From Streptomyces broussonetiae (GTDB lineage: Bacteria; Actinomycetota; Actinomycetes; Streptomycetales; Streptomycetaceae), in contig NZ_CP047020.1 in the NCBI RefSeq assembly GCF_009796285.1, forward strand, positions 2,294,001-2,358,000: DNA of 64,000 nucleotides, in the 5' to 3' direction. This document shows, in pieces, positions 43,147 to 51,840 of this stretch (position 1 is the first letter of the stretch; every line of letters begins with the position of its first letter). A program made the translations under genes and the position numbers. The notes under the pieces were generated by a model, which did not search any database, had not been told where the DNA came from, and saw nothing but the letters and a program-made list of their open reading frames with translations.

Positions 43147-43770
43147 TCAGCCGAGGGCGGCCCGGGACAGGGCGATGGCGTGCAGGAACCGCATCAGGTT
43201 CATCAGCACGTCCTTGCTGGAGGCGCGCCGGCGTACGTCGCACTCCATGATCGGGATCTCCGGGGTCAGGTCCAGCGCGGTGCGCAGTTCATCGAGCGGG
43301 TAACGGGGCGCGTCCGGGAAGGTGTTGACGGCCACGACGAAGGGCACGCCGCGCTCCTCCAGCCGGCCCATGACGTCGAAGCTGACTTCCAGGCGCCGGG
43401 TGTCGACGAGGACGACCGCGCCGAGCGCGCCCTCGAACAGGCCGTTCCACAGGAACCAGAAGCGCTCCTGGCCGGGGGTGCCGAACAGATAGAGCACCAG
43501 CTTGTCGGTGACGCTGATGCGGCCGAAGTCCATGGCCACGGTGGTGGCCGTCTTCGTCTCGGAGCCGTAGTTGTCGTCCACGCCGATACCGGCCTGCGTC
43601 ATGGTCTCCTCGGTGGTCAGCGGTCTGATCTCGCTGACGGAACCGACCATGGTGGTCTTGCCGACGCCGAAGCCACCCACGATCACGACCTTCACCGCCG
43701 TCTCGGCCGTGTGCGGCAGATGATCCTCGGTGCGCGGTCCGGGGAGGGTGTCAGAGCCGTTGAAGTCCAT
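43147..43770 (-). CDS. rarD: Conservon Ras-like GTPase RarD (CvnD)
   Basis: A 207-residue small GTPase. P-loop GGFGVGKTT (about 32-40), switch II region VAMDFGRISV, FGTPGQERFWF and a degenerate NKxD as VAVNTFPD. It is the GTPase of the conservon signalling complex, proposed to be membrane-associated through the CvnA-CvnB-CvnC partners. ATG at 43770; its first 20 bases overlap the upstream rarC gene, giving tight translational coupling. Confidence 0.94.
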   Translation of the reverse strand: MDFNGSDTLPGPRTEDHLPHTAETAVKVVIVGGFGVGKTTMVGSVSEIRPLTTEETMTQAGIGVDDNYGSETKTATTVAMDFGRISVTDKLVLYLFGTPGQERFWFLWNGLFEGALGAVVLVDTRRLEVSFDVMGRLEERGVPFVVAVNTFPDAPRYPLDELRTALDLTPEIPIMECDVRRRASSKDVLMNLMRFLHAIALSRAALG

Positions 43771-44176
43771 GCATCACCGCTTCGAGGAGTGAACGGTCGG
43801 GGAGCGCCTGGCGGACGATCGGGGAGCGCGCCTGCACCAGTCCGGCCGTGATCATGTCGGTGATCAGTACGGTCATCGCGCTGAACGGCAGGCTCAGATA
43901 GGCCGACAGCTCGGCCACCGACAGGGGGGCGGCACACAGCCGCAGCACCGCCGCCTGCTCCGGCGAGCCGTCCGGCTTGGGTGCGGAGCGCGCCACGATC
44001 AGGGTCACGAGGTCGAGTTCGGCGCGCGCGCCGTCCTGGGACTCGGCGAAGGCGTAGAGCCGTTCGGGGTTCTTGGGCTCGGCCTGGCCGTCCGCCGCCC
44101 CGGGCGGGGACGGCTTCGGCTGCTCGGGAAGGGGCGGCGGTTGCGGCTGGCGCCGTTTGCGTCGTGGAGGAGTCAT
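43751..44176 (-). CDS. rarC: Conservon DUF742 protein RarC (CvnC)
   Basis: A 141-residue DUF742 protein: a basic, proline-rich N-terminus (PPRRKRRQPQPPPLPEQPKP) and a winged-helix-like domain (ERLYAFAESQDG, PLSVAELSAYLSLPFSAM, LVQARSP). CvnC proteins bind the kinase-like and GTPase members of the conservon. ATG at 44176 overlaps the rarB stop by four bases and its 3' end overlaps rarD by 20. Confidence 0.93.
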   Translation of the reverse strand: MTPPRRKRRQPQPPPLPEQPKPSPPGAADGQAEPKNPERLYAFAESQDGARAELDLVTLIVARSAPKPDGSPEQAAVLRLCAAPLSVAELSAYLSLPFSAMTVLITDMITAGLVQARSPIVRQALPDRSLLEAVMHGLQRL

Positions 44177-44577
44177 ACGGTCTGCCCGTTCCGCCGGGGC
44201 GGACTGGTGAGATGGGCCCCGATCCGGACGACGAGGTCGCGCATCATGCCGCTCATCCGGCCGGGCTCGCAGGTCACATCGGCGAGTACGGCGAGGAAAG
44301 CGTTGTCACCGGCGTTCATGAGGTAGAAGTAGCCGCCGTCGATCTCGAAGACGACGACCTGCATGTCGCCGGCGCCCGGGAGCTCCTGGATGATGGCGCC
44401 GGCCAGGCTCTGCACGCCCGCGCAGGCGGCGGCCACCCGGTCGGCGGCGTCGGGGTCGCCGCCGTAGCGGGCGATGCGCAGTCCGTCGGCGGAGAGGACC
44501 ACGATCATCTCGATACCCGGCACGCCGTCGTTGAGCTGCTTGAGCATCCAGTCGATGTTGCCTCGCTGCTGGATCAC
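44173..44577 (-). CDS. rarB: Conservon roadblock/LC7 protein RarB (CvnB)
   Basis: A 134-residue roadblock/LC7 protein, with NIDWMLKQLNDGVPGIEMIV, SADGLRIARYGG and the Ras-GAP-like GNAFLAVLADVTC region read as DNAFLAVLADVT. It is the putative GTPase-activating or adaptor partner of the conservon GTPase. GTG at 44577 is chosen because it overlaps the rarA stop by four bases and starts the family domain; the frame stays open upstream only in rarA antisense-free shadow. Confidence 0.94.
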   Translation of the reverse strand: MIQQRGNIDWMLKQLNDGVPGIEMIVVLSADGLRIARYGGDPDAADRVAAACAGVQSLAGAIIQELPGAGDMQVVVFEIDGGYFYLMNAGDNAFLAVLADVTCEPGRMSGMMRDLVVRIGAHLTSPPRRNGQTV

Positions 44578-46247
44578 TTGAGGTCCCCCTCGTCGTCGGC
44601 CTCGGTGGTGCCCTCGACGGGCTCGTCCGCATAGTCGTTGAGCAGGTGCACGTACTTTTCCGGGTGCCTCGTGAAGTCGGTCAGCTCGGGCCCGGTGGCA
44701 CCCTCGGGCATGCCCTTGCGCAGCCCGTTCCAGAAGTCCTCGATGCCCTGGCCGATCGGCCGCTGCCTGAGCTTCTTGATCTCGGGGTCCATCTCGGGCT
44801 CGGGCGCCGGTTCGGGCCTGGGCTGCGACCAGATGGTCGGCCTTCCCTCGCGCTCGGCCTGCTCGATCTCGGCCTGTTCGGCGTACCGCTGGCTGAGCGG
44901 GGTCTTCACCCGGCTGCGGCGCTGCGGCAGGCCGCCCGCCGTCCACTCGGTGACGACCGGGACGTCGTCCTCCATGGAGATGCCCGCGGGGATCTTGGGG
45001 CTGGTCGGACGCCGTTTCTTGGGCCGGCGCTTGGGGCCGTCCACGGCGCCCAGCTCCTTCATGGGGATGCCCGTGGCACCGATGCCGTGAGCGGCTCCCA
45101 CACCGGGTTCGGTGGTCGTCATGACCCGCGGCACGATGAGGATCGCGCGGACGCCGCCGTAGGCCGAGGCCCGCAGCGAGACGTCCATGTCGAACATCTT
45201 GGACAGGCGGCCGACGACGGCGAGGCCGAGGCGCGGGTTCTCGCCGAGGTTGTGGGCGTCGTCACCGTTCTTGGCGTCCTCGATCATCTGCTCGATGCGG
45301 GCGCGGGACTCCTCGTTGAGACTGACGCCGGCGTCCTCGATCTCGATGACGATGCCGGTCTGCACCTCGGTGGCGGTGACGTGCACCTTGGTCGAGGGCG
45401 GCGAGTAGCGGGTGGCGTTGTCCAGGAGTTCGGCGGCGGCGTGGATGACCGGCTCGACGGCGGTGCCCTTGATGTTGATGTTGACGATGGAGTTCAGCTG
45501 GATTCGGCGGTACTCCAGGATGCGCGACATGGCGCCGCGCAGCGTGCTGTAGAGGGAGACCGGCAGGGGCCACTGGCGGCCGGGCCGGCCGCCGCCGAGG
45601 ACGGAGATGGTGTCGGCGAGACGGCCGATCAGCGAGGTGCCGTGGTCGATGCGCAGCAGGTCGTCGAAGACCTCGGGGTTGCGCCCGTGGTCCTCCTCCA
45701 TCTCCCGCAGTTCCTTGGCCTGTTGATGGACGATGGCCTGGACGCGGCGCGCGATGGTCACGAAGGAGCGCTCGGTGGCGTCACGCATCGAGATCTCGCG
45801 GTCGGCGCCGCGCAGCGCGACCCGGAACATCTCGCGGTACATGGGCGGCAGCGCGCGCAGCTCGGGGTCGACGTCGTAGATGTTGGCCAGGACGTCCCGG
45901 AGGTGCTCGCCGGCGCGCAGTCGCGCCAGACCGGTGGGGATGATGTCGGTGGCGAACTTGTCGATCAGCTCGTCCTGCGCGCCGATCCGGTGTTCCAGAT
46001 ACGCGGCGTGACGGGCGTGCTCGGCCTGTTCCTCGCGGAGTCTGCGGCCGCGGCGGGCAGCCTCCGCTCCCGTGGCGAGGACCAGGAGCAGGGCCAGGGC
46101 CCCGACCGCGCCGACGGCGATCCGGGCGGACGCCGGCGCCAGGGCGGCCGCCGCCCCGGTCGCGGCGGCCATCAGTATGGCCGGCGGCAACAGCACACGC
46201 GCGTAGGGACGTTCGCGGCGACCGGGAGGCTTCTGAACACTCACCAT
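44574..46247 (-). CDS. rarA: Conservon sensor kinase-like protein RarA (CvnA)
   Basis: A 557-residue nitrate/nitrite-sensor-like membrane kinase. Two adjacent membrane segments (ARVLLPPAILMAAATGAAAA, ARIAVGAVGALALLLVLATG) leave almost no extracellular domain. A coiled region with ALPPMYREMFRVALRGADRE and the dimerisation helix around DHGTSLIGRLADTISVLGGG follow, then a HATPase domain with N box ELLDNATRYSPP and G2 LGLAVVGRLSK. The C-terminal 150 residues are charged and disordered. It heads the rarABCDE operon. ATG at 46247 has AGAAGG five bases upstream. In S. griseus and S. coelicolor this locus represses aerial mycelium and antibiotic formation. Confidence 0.93.
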   Translation of the reverse strand: MVSVQKPPGRRERPYARVLLPPAILMAAATGAAAALAPASARIAVGAVGALALLLVLATGAEAARRGRRLREEQAEHARHAAYLEHRIGAQDELIDKFATDIIPTGLARLRAGEHLRDVLANIYDVDPELRALPPMYREMFRVALRGADREISMRDATERSFVTIARRVQAIVHQQAKELREMEEDHGRNPEVFDDLLRIDHGTSLIGRLADTISVLGGGRPGRQWPLPVSLYSTLRGAMSRILEYRRIQLNSIVNINIKGTAVEPVIHAAAELLDNATRYSPPSTKVHVTATEVQTGIVIEIEDAGVSLNEESRARIEQMIEDAKNGDDAHNLGENPRLGLAVVGRLSKMFDMDVSLRASAYGGVRAILIVPRVMTTTEPGVGAAHGIGATGIPMKELGAVDGPKRRPKKRRPTSPKIPAGISMEDDVPVVTEWTAGGLPQRRSRVKTPLSQRYAEQAEIEQAEREGRPTIWSQPRPEPAPEPEMDPEIKKLRQRPIGQGIEDFWNGLRKGMPEGATGPELTDFTRHPEKYVHLLNDYADEPVEGTTEADDEGDLK

Positions 46248-46614
46248 GGATGCCTTCTGAGACGAATCGGCTGGGTGTCGGGGGTGCTTGTGAGGGGAAG
46301 GTTCATGGAACCGTTGGGATCTATCGCAAGTTTGGGAACAGACGCACGAATTCACCTCAACTCGGTGCGCCGCGGGCGAGCTTAGTCCGACCGGATCATC
46401 GCCGTGTCATATTCAGCAAGCACCTGAAATCGCCCCCGCAACAGGAGTACGCTCTGTCTTTTTGTACGCTCAGCATTCATTCGAACACATGCAGTAACGA
46501 CATATGGGCATGCGAAAGTGACTCACCGTATGGAGTGAGCAGAAGGGCAAGCCTGAAGGGGCGCGGGGAACCGCGGCATCAACCACAGTCCACCCGCACC
46601 CGCGAAAAGACAGG
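46248..46614. promoter_or_regulatory. rarA upstream region
   Basis: A 367-base gene-free region. Its centre (about 46400-46540) is the most A/T-rich stretch nearby and carries a CTCAC/GTGAG dyad near 46522-46539 on the way to rarA, so it should hold the rar operon promoter. The distal end holds hairpin repeat copy 3. Confidence 0.5.
46557..46605 (-). repeat. Interspersed hairpin repeat, copy 3
   Basis: Third copy: stem CGCGG/CCGCG around GGAA (46562-46575), followed by CACCCGCACCCGCG. It begins 10 bases beyond the helY stop, in the same orientation relative to that gene as copies 1 and 2 to theirs. Confidence 0.6.
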
Positions 46615-49422
46615 TCACCCCACGGACGAGTAGGCGACCACACCCCGCAGCAACTGGTCCACGGCCTTGCGCGCGGCCTTCGCCACCGTCGAGCCCTCCA
46701 CAGGAGAAGCCGCGGAGATCTGGCCCAGCACGTCGATCACCTGCTTGCACCACCGCACGAAGTCGCCGGCGGGCATCTCCGCCTCGCGCAGCACCTCGTC
46801 GAGCCCCTTGCCCGAGGCCCACATGTACGCGGCCCAGGCGAAGCCGAGATCCGGCTCGCGCTGTCCGACGCCCTCGGTCTGGTTGATCCGGAACTCCTCC
46901 TCCAGGGCGTCGAGCCGGCCCCAGATCCGGACCATCTCGCCGAGCGCGGCCTTCGCCTTGCCGGAGGGCAGCTTGGGCGCCATCGCTTCGTCGCTCGCCC
47001 TGGCCTCGTAGACCAACGCCGAGACGCACGCGGCCAGTTCGGCGGGGCCGAGGCCCTCCCAGACGCCCTCACGCAGGCACTCGCTGGCCAGCAGGTCGAG
47101 TTCGCCGTACAGCCGCGCGAGGCGTTTGCCGTGCTCGGTGACCTCGTCGCCGCGCAGGTAGTCCAGCTCGGTGAGCAGGGCCACGATCCGGTCGAAGGTC
47201 CGCGCGATGGTGTTCGTACGGCCCTCGATCCGGCGCTCCAGCTGCGAGGTGTCCCGCAGCAGCCGGTGGTAGCGCTCGGCCCAACGGGCGTGGTCCTCAC
47301 GGTCGTTGCAGCCGTGGCAGGGGTGGGCCCGGATCGCCGTGCGCAGCCGGGCGATCTCCCGGTCGTCGGCGGCCTGCGAACGCTTCTTGCGGGACCGCTC
47401 CGGCGGGATGTGCCCGGCCTTGGTGCGCAGCGCGGAGGCGAGGTCCCTACGGGACTGCGGCGAGCGCGGGTTGAAGCTCTTGGGGATCCGCATCCGGTCC
47501 AGCGGCTCGACGGGCACCGGGAAGTCCATCGACGCCAGCCGCTTGACCTGCCGTTCGGCGGTCAGCACCAGCGGGCGCGGGCCGTCGTGGTGGTCGAAGC
47601 CGCGGTGCCCGGTGGCCCGGCCGGCCGGCAGGCCCGGGTCCAGCACGAGCGCGAGACCGGCGTACTTGCCCGTGGGCACGTGGATGACATCGCCCGGCTT
47701 GAGCTTCTCCAGGGCGCTCGCGGCCTCGGCGCGCCTCTGGTTGACGCCCTGCCGGGCCAGTTCGGTCTCACGGTCCTTCAGCTCGCGGCGCAGTCGCGCG
47801 TACTCGTCGAAGTCGCCGAGGTGGCAGGTCATCGACTCCTTGTAGCCCTCGAGCCCCTCCTCGTTGCGCTGCACCTGGCGGGAGATCCCGACGACGGACT
47901 TGTCCGCCTGGAACTGGGCGAAGGAGGTCTCCAGCAGCTCGCGCGAGCGGTGTCGGCCGAACTGCTCGACCAGGTTGACCGCCATGTTGTACGAGGGCTT
48001 GAAGCTGGAGCGCAGCGGGTACGTACGCGTGCCCGCGAGGCCGGCCAGGTGCTCCGGGCTCATCCCGCGCTGCCACAGCACGACCGCGTGGCCCTCGATG
48101 TCGATGCCCCGGCGTCCGGCGCGGCCGGTCAGCTGGGTGTACTCGCCCGGGGTGATGTCGGCGTGCTGCTCGCCGTTCCACTTGACGAGCTTCTCCAACA
48201 CCACTGAACGGGCGGGCATGTTGATGCCGAGGGCGAGGGTCTCGGTGGCGAAGACGGCCTTGACCAGGCCGCGCACGAACAGTTCCTCCACGACCTCCTT
48301 GAAGGTGGGCAGCATGCCCGCGTGGTGGGCGGCGATACCGCGCTCCAGGCCTTCCAGCCACTCGTAGTAGCCAAGGACGTGCAGGTCCTCGGAGGGAATG
48401 GCGGCGGTGCGCTCCTCGACCAGGGCACGGACCTTTTCGCGCGCCTCCTCGTCGTTGAGCCTGAGGCCCGCGTACAGGCACTGCTGGACGGCGGCCTCGC
48501 AGGCGGCCCGGCTGAAGATGAAGGTGATGGCAGGGAGCAGGCCCTCGGAGTCCAGCCGCTCGATGACCTCGGGGCGGCCCGGCGTCCACACGCGCGAGCG
48601 CTGTCTGCGCTCACGCTCCCGGTCGGCCTCGCGCATCGCCCGGCCGCGCCTGCGGTCCTGGTACGACGGCCGGGTGGCCTCCATCCGGGCCAGGCGGACC
48701 AGGTCGGGGTTGACGGCCTTCTTGTGCCCCTCGCCCTCCTCGAACAGGTCGTACATGCGGCGCCCGGCGAGCACGTGCTGGAACAGCGGCACGGGCCGGT
48801 GCTCGGAGACGATCACCTCGGTGTCCCCCCGGACGGTGTCCAGCCAGTCACCGAACTCCTCGGCGTTGGAGACGGTGGCGGAGAGCGACACCAGGGTCAC
48901 CGACTCCGGCAGGTGGATGATCACCTCCTCCCAGACGGCGCCGCGGAAGCGGTCGGAGAGGTAGTGGACCTCGTCCATGACCACGTGGCCGAGGCCGAGC
49001 AGGGTCTGGGATCCCGCATACAGCATGTTCCGCAGCACCTCGGTGGTCATCACGACCACCGGGGCGTCGGAGTTCACGCTGTTGTCGCCGGTGAGGAGGC
49101 CGACCTTGTCGGTGCCGTAGCGCCGGCACAGGTCGGCGTACTTCTGGTTCGACAGCGCCTTGATCGGTGTCGTGTAGAAGCACTTCTTGCCCTGCCGCAG
49201 GGCGAGGTGGACGGCGAACTCGCCCACGATCGTCTTGCCCGAGCCGGTGGGGGCGGCCACCAGCACGCCCTTCCCCTCCTCGAGCGCCGCGCAGGCCTCG
49301 ATCTGGAAGGGGTCGAGGCCGAAGTCGTACATCTCGCGGAAGGACGCGAGCGCGGTGGCCTGCTCGGCTGCCCGCGTGCGGGCTGCCGCGTACCGCTCGG
49401 CCGGTGAGAGGTCCTCTGTCAT
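46615..49422 (-). CDS. helY: DEAD/DEAH-box RNA helicase HelY (Ski2/Mtr4-like)
   Basis: A 935-residue Ski2-like helicase. Motif I AAPTGSGKTIVGEFA, motif II DEVHYL, motif III LSATVSN, and motif VI QLTGRAGRRGID are intact, followed by a C-terminal DSHCT domain (about 740-935). Two cysteines and a histidine in HPCHGC near residue 690 could bind metal. Mycobacterial HelY is linked to recombination and RNA turnover. ATG at 49422 is chosen; the frame is open to 49494 without a better site. It is followed by hairpin repeat copy 3 and then rarA. Confidence 0.95.
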   Translation of the reverse strand: MTEDLSPAERYAAARTRAAEQATALASFREMYDFGLDPFQIEACAALEEGKGVLVAAPTGSGKTIVGEFAVHLALRQGKKCFYTTPIKALSNQKYADLCRRYGTDKVGLLTGDNSVNSDAPVVVMTTEVLRNMLYAGSQTLLGLGHVVMDEVHYLSDRFRGAVWEEVIIHLPESVTLVSLSATVSNAEEFGDWLDTVRGDTEVIVSEHRPVPLFQHVLAGRRMYDLFEEGEGHKKAVNPDLVRLARMEATRPSYQDRRRGRAMREADRERERRQRSRVWTPGRPEVIERLDSEGLLPAITFIFSRAACEAAVQQCLYAGLRLNDEEAREKVRALVEERTAAIPSEDLHVLGYYEWLEGLERGIAAHHAGMLPTFKEVVEELFVRGLVKAVFATETLALGINMPARSVVLEKLVKWNGEQHADITPGEYTQLTGRAGRRGIDIEGHAVVLWQRGMSPEHLAGLAGTRTYPLRSSFKPSYNMAVNLVEQFGRHRSRELLETSFAQFQADKSVVGISRQVQRNEEGLEGYKESMTCHLGDFDEYARLRRELKDRETELARQGVNQRRAEAASALEKLKPGDVIHVPTGKYAGLALVLDPGLPAGRATGHRGFDHHDGPRPLVLTAERQVKRLASMDFPVPVEPLDRMRIPKSFNPRSPQSRRDLASALRTKAGHIPPERSRKKRSQAADDREIARLRTAIRAHPCHGCNDREDHARWAERYHRLLRDTSQLERRIEGRTNTIARTFDRIVALLTELDYLRGDEVTEHGKRLARLYGELDLLASECLREGVWEGLGPAELAACVSALVYEARASDEAMAPKLPSGKAKAALGEMVRIWGRLDALEEEFRINQTEGVGQREPDLGFAWAAYMWASGKGLDEVLREAEMPAGDFVRWCKQVIDVLGQISAASPVEGSTVAKAARKAVDQLLRGVVAYSSVG

Positions 49423-49497
49423 CGTGCTTTCGAGCGTACCGGGCCCCACTGACAACCGGACGATCATTATCCCGATCGTGCGCTCCCGGGACATGAG

Positions 49498-49527
49498 GCT
49501 GCCCCCGTCCAGCTGGGCGGGGGCAGC
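49498..49527 (-). terminator. Terminator after tatC
   Basis: A perfect 10-bp stem GCTGCCCCCG / CGGGGGCAGC with a ten-base loop that itself contains CCAGCTGG, 26 bases after the tatC stop and before helY. Confidence 0.75.
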
Positions 49528-49553
49528 GTGCGCGGTGCGGTGCGGGTGCGGGA

Positions 49554-50495
49554 TCAGGTCACGTCGTCGTAGCCGTTGACCCGGTCCGTGTCCGGCGGCT
49601 CGGGAGCGCGGCCCGCGCTCACGGCCTCGACCTCACCGATGTCCTCGGGCGTGAGGTCCAGCTCGGAGGCCTCGTCGTCGCCCGGGCCCTCCGCCGCCCG
49701 GCGGGCCCTGCGCCGGTCGTTGAACAGCGAGACGCCCACGGCGATGAAGAACAGCACCCAGATCGGCGTCGCAAGCGCCAGCATCGAGATCGGGTCGGCG
49801 CCGGGCGTGGCCACGGCCGCGAAAGCGGCGATGCCGACCACCATGCCGCGCCACCAGCCGAGCATGCGCTTGCCGGACAGGATGCCGGTGAGGTTGAGCA
49901 TGACGAGCAGGAGCGGCATCTCGAAGGCGAGGCCGAACACCACCACCATGCGCGTCACCAGGTCGAGCATGTTGTCCAGCGGCAGCAGGTTCTCCGCGCC
50001 CTTGGGCGTGAGATCGATCATCACCTTCGCCGTGGTGGGCAGCACGTGGTAGGCGAGGTAGCCGCCGCCGATGAAGAGCGGGAAGCCGAAGCCCACGAAC
50101 GCGTAGGCGTACCTCTTCTCGTGGCGGTGCAGGCCCGGCGCGACGAACGCCCACAGCTGGTAGAGCCAGATCGGCGACGCCACCACGACACCGGCGGTCA
50201 GCGAGGCCTTCAGCGCCAGTGTGAAGGGCGTCAGCAGGCCGCTGACCGTGAGGTGCGCACAGTGGACGTCCTTGGACTTCGCCAGCTCCCCGAAGGACTG
50301 CGTGCAGCCGACCGAGTGCAGGAGCGGCGCGGTGATGAAGTTGATGATGTCCTGGTAGAAAAAGGCGGCCACGATCGTGACGACGGCGATCGCCAGGACA
50401 GCCTTCGCGAGCCGGTTGCGCAGCTCACGCAAGTGATCCGCGAGCGGCATACGCCCCTCGGGATCCCTCTCCTGCTTGCGGGCAGACTTGAGCAA
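49554..50495 (-). CDS. tatC: Sec-independent protein translocase TatC
   Basis: A 313-residue TatC with six membrane helices. Family marks are MPLADHLRELRNRL at the N-terminus, PIWLYQLWAFVAPGLHRHEK and VVVFGLAFEMPLLLVMLN. It recognises twin-arginine signals and forms the translocase with TatA. The polar C-terminal tail (DDEASELDLTPEDIGE) is typical of streptomycetes. The start is TTG at 50495 (LLKSARKQ), supported by GAGGATGTGGG upstream and by the known streptomycete N-terminus; ATG at 50450 is an alternative. It lies 47 bases after tatA. Several proteins here, such as the GH10-like and PAF-acetylhydrolase-like ones, have candidate Tat signals. Confidence 0.96.
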   Translation of the reverse strand: MLKSARKQERDPEGRMPLADHLRELRNRLAKAVLAIAVVTIVAAFFYQDIINFITAPLLHSVGCTQSFGELAKSKDVHCAHLTVSGLLTPFTLALKASLTAGVVVASPIWLYQLWAFVAPGLHRHEKRYAYAFVGFGFPLFIGGGYLAYHVLPTTAKVMIDLTPKGAENLLPLDNMLDLVTRMVVVFGLAFEMPLLLVMLNLTGILSGKRMLGWWRGMVVGIAAFAAVATPGADPISMLALATPIWVLFFIAVGVSLFNDRRRARRAAEGPGDDEASELDLTPEDIGEVEAVSAGRAPEPPDTDRVNGYDDVT

Positions 50496-50542
50496 CCCAC
50501 ATCCTCATCTCGTGCAGCGGACCGGATGCCCCGGTCCTCGCG

Positions 50543-50833
50543 TCAGCGCTGGGTCGTGTCGGTCGGCTCGTTGACGGGACGCGAGCTGGTCACGTCGCCG
50601 GGCGCCGCCTGGATCGTGCGCTGGGCCGGGGACGGCTCCTCGGCGGGCTTGGCCTCGGCGGAAGCGGTGGACTGCTTGCCCTCGTCCTTCATCGCCTTGG
50701 CCTCGCTCTTGAGAATGCGCGCGGACTTGCCGAGCGAGCGCGCCATGTCCGGGAGCTTCTTGGAGCCGAACACGAGGACGATCACCAGAATCAGCAGCAC
50801 AATGTGCCACGGCTCAAGTGCGTTGCGGAACAT
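50543..50833 (-). CDS. tatA: Sec-independent protein translocase TatA
   Basis: A 96-residue TatA/E: an N-terminal membrane helix ([20 protein letters not shown]), the hinge [20 protein letters not shown] and a charged, disordered tail. It oligomerises to form the Tat pore. ATG at 50833. It precedes tatC in one operon. An 18-bp palindrome lies 39 bases upstream. Confidence 0.96.
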   Translation of the reverse strand: MFRNALEPWHIVLLILVIVLVFGSKKLPDMARSLGKSARILKSEAKAMKDEGKQSTASAEAKPAEEPSPAQRTIQAAPGDVTSSRPVNEPTDTTQR

Positions 50834-50871
50834 AAGTCTTCACCTTCTCACTGAGGCGGGGCGGCGGGGCA

Positions 50872-50900
50872 TGTCCGACCGGTCGGACAAATGTCTGACC
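50872..50900. promoter_or_regulatory. Perfect palindrome with extra half-site upstream of tatA
   Basis: TGTCCGACCGGTCGGACA (50872-50889) is a perfect 18-bp palindrome, and TGTCTGACC (50892-50900) repeats its half-site. It lies 39 bases before the tatA start. It may be an operator or the stem of an RNA structure in the tatA leader. Confidence 0.5.
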
Positions 50901-51097
50901 ATCGTGCTGGCAGCGATCGTATCGCCCGGGGGTGAACGTGGAACAATCCCCGTGCGTACTCCCGCTCCCTCTGCGGACCGCGCCTCGTACTCCGGGCCGC
51001 GACCAGCAGCGTACCTGGCCGGACGGCCAAGGTGACAGGGCGAAGTGCCGCAAAGCACGTGGATCGCCGACGCTGGCGGAAGTCCCCCCGGCGGGAC

Positions 51098-51292
51098 TCA
51101 CAAGGCGTCCACGGCACCGGCCACGCTGACTGCGGCCCGCTCCAGGTCCTCGGCCGCCCTGTTGATGCGGCGGGCGGAGTCCGCGACCTGCTCCCCGAGG
51201 CGCCGCGCCTCCAGGAAGACCCGGACGGCGAGCACCCCCAGGACAGCAAGACCCAGGAAACCCACCGCCACCGCGAACATCGGCCAGAACAT
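51098..51292 (-). CDS. Small single-pass membrane protein
   Basis: A 64-residue protein of unknown function. One membrane helix near the N-terminus (FAVAVGFLGLAVLGVLAVRVF) is followed by an amphipathic helix (LEARRLGEQVADSARRINRA) in the style of DUF948-like proteins. ATG at 51292. It lies between the zinc-ribbon gene and tatA on the same strand, so it may be part of a tat-linked transcript. Confidence 0.6.
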   Translation of the reverse strand: MFWPMFAVAVGFLGLAVLGVLAVRVFLEARRLGEQVADSARRINRAAEDLERAAVSVAGAVDAL

Positions 51293-51334
51293 GACGTCGA
51301 GACTAGTGCGTCCCCACCCGAGTGCCGCGACCGC

Positions 51335-51628
51335 CTACACCGTGGAGTGCAGCCGCAGGGTCCTGACCCCGCCGCCGGTGAGCAGTTCGACGATGCGTTC
51401 CCCGGCGGGCTTGCGGACGGCGGCGCCGCAGTCGGGGCAGGTGAAGGAGTAGAACGTGGTCCGGCTGGACGCGCCGATGGCGAGGCGCAGCGCGCTCGCG
51501 GCCAGCTCGAAGCGGCCCCGGCAGTCCGGGCAGCCCGCCTTGAACACCACGGGGGCCACTCTCCTCATCCCGGCGAAGGCGGCCGCCACCGTCATCTCGC
51601 CCGCACCGGACACCGGAGACTCGCTCAC
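51335..51628 (-). CDS. Small zinc-ribbon-like protein
   Basis: A 97-residue protein with two CPDC pairs about 32 residues apart (FKAGCPDCRGRFEL and FTCPDCGAAVRKP), which fit a zinc ribbon. No known family beyond that. It may bind nucleic acid or a protein partner. GTG at 51628 has AAGGAGCGAGGC upstream; the frame is open to 51820 without coding character. It lies after pafC on the same strand, separated by a hairpin. Confidence 0.65.
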   Translation of the reverse strand: MSESPVSGAGEMTVAAAFAGMRRVAPVVFKAGCPDCRGRFELAASALRLAIGASSRTTFYSFTCPDCGAAVRKPAGERIVELLTGGGVRTLRLHSTV

Positions 51629-51811
51629 AGGCCTCGCTCCTTCTTCTGGTCGTTCGCCAAGCGCGCTTCCGGTCGTACACCGAGCGCGCCGCCGGAAGTG
51701 CCGCGCCATGCCGTCTCGCGTCCGCGACGCCGCCGTGGCCGGTCGCTCCCCCGCGTTCCCGGCCCCGCTCGAGCCCGGGGCCCAGCGCGGCAAAGCCGCA
51801 GGGCGCACGCG

Positions 51812-51832
51812 GCCCCGCACCCTTTCGGGGGC
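51812..51832 (-). terminator. Hairpin after pafC
   Basis: GCCCC / GGGGC stem flanking CCTTTC-type loop sequence, starting nine bases beyond the pafC stop. Typical of a short intrinsic terminator; no T-tract. Confidence 0.5.
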
Positions 51833-51840
51833 TCTGTCGG

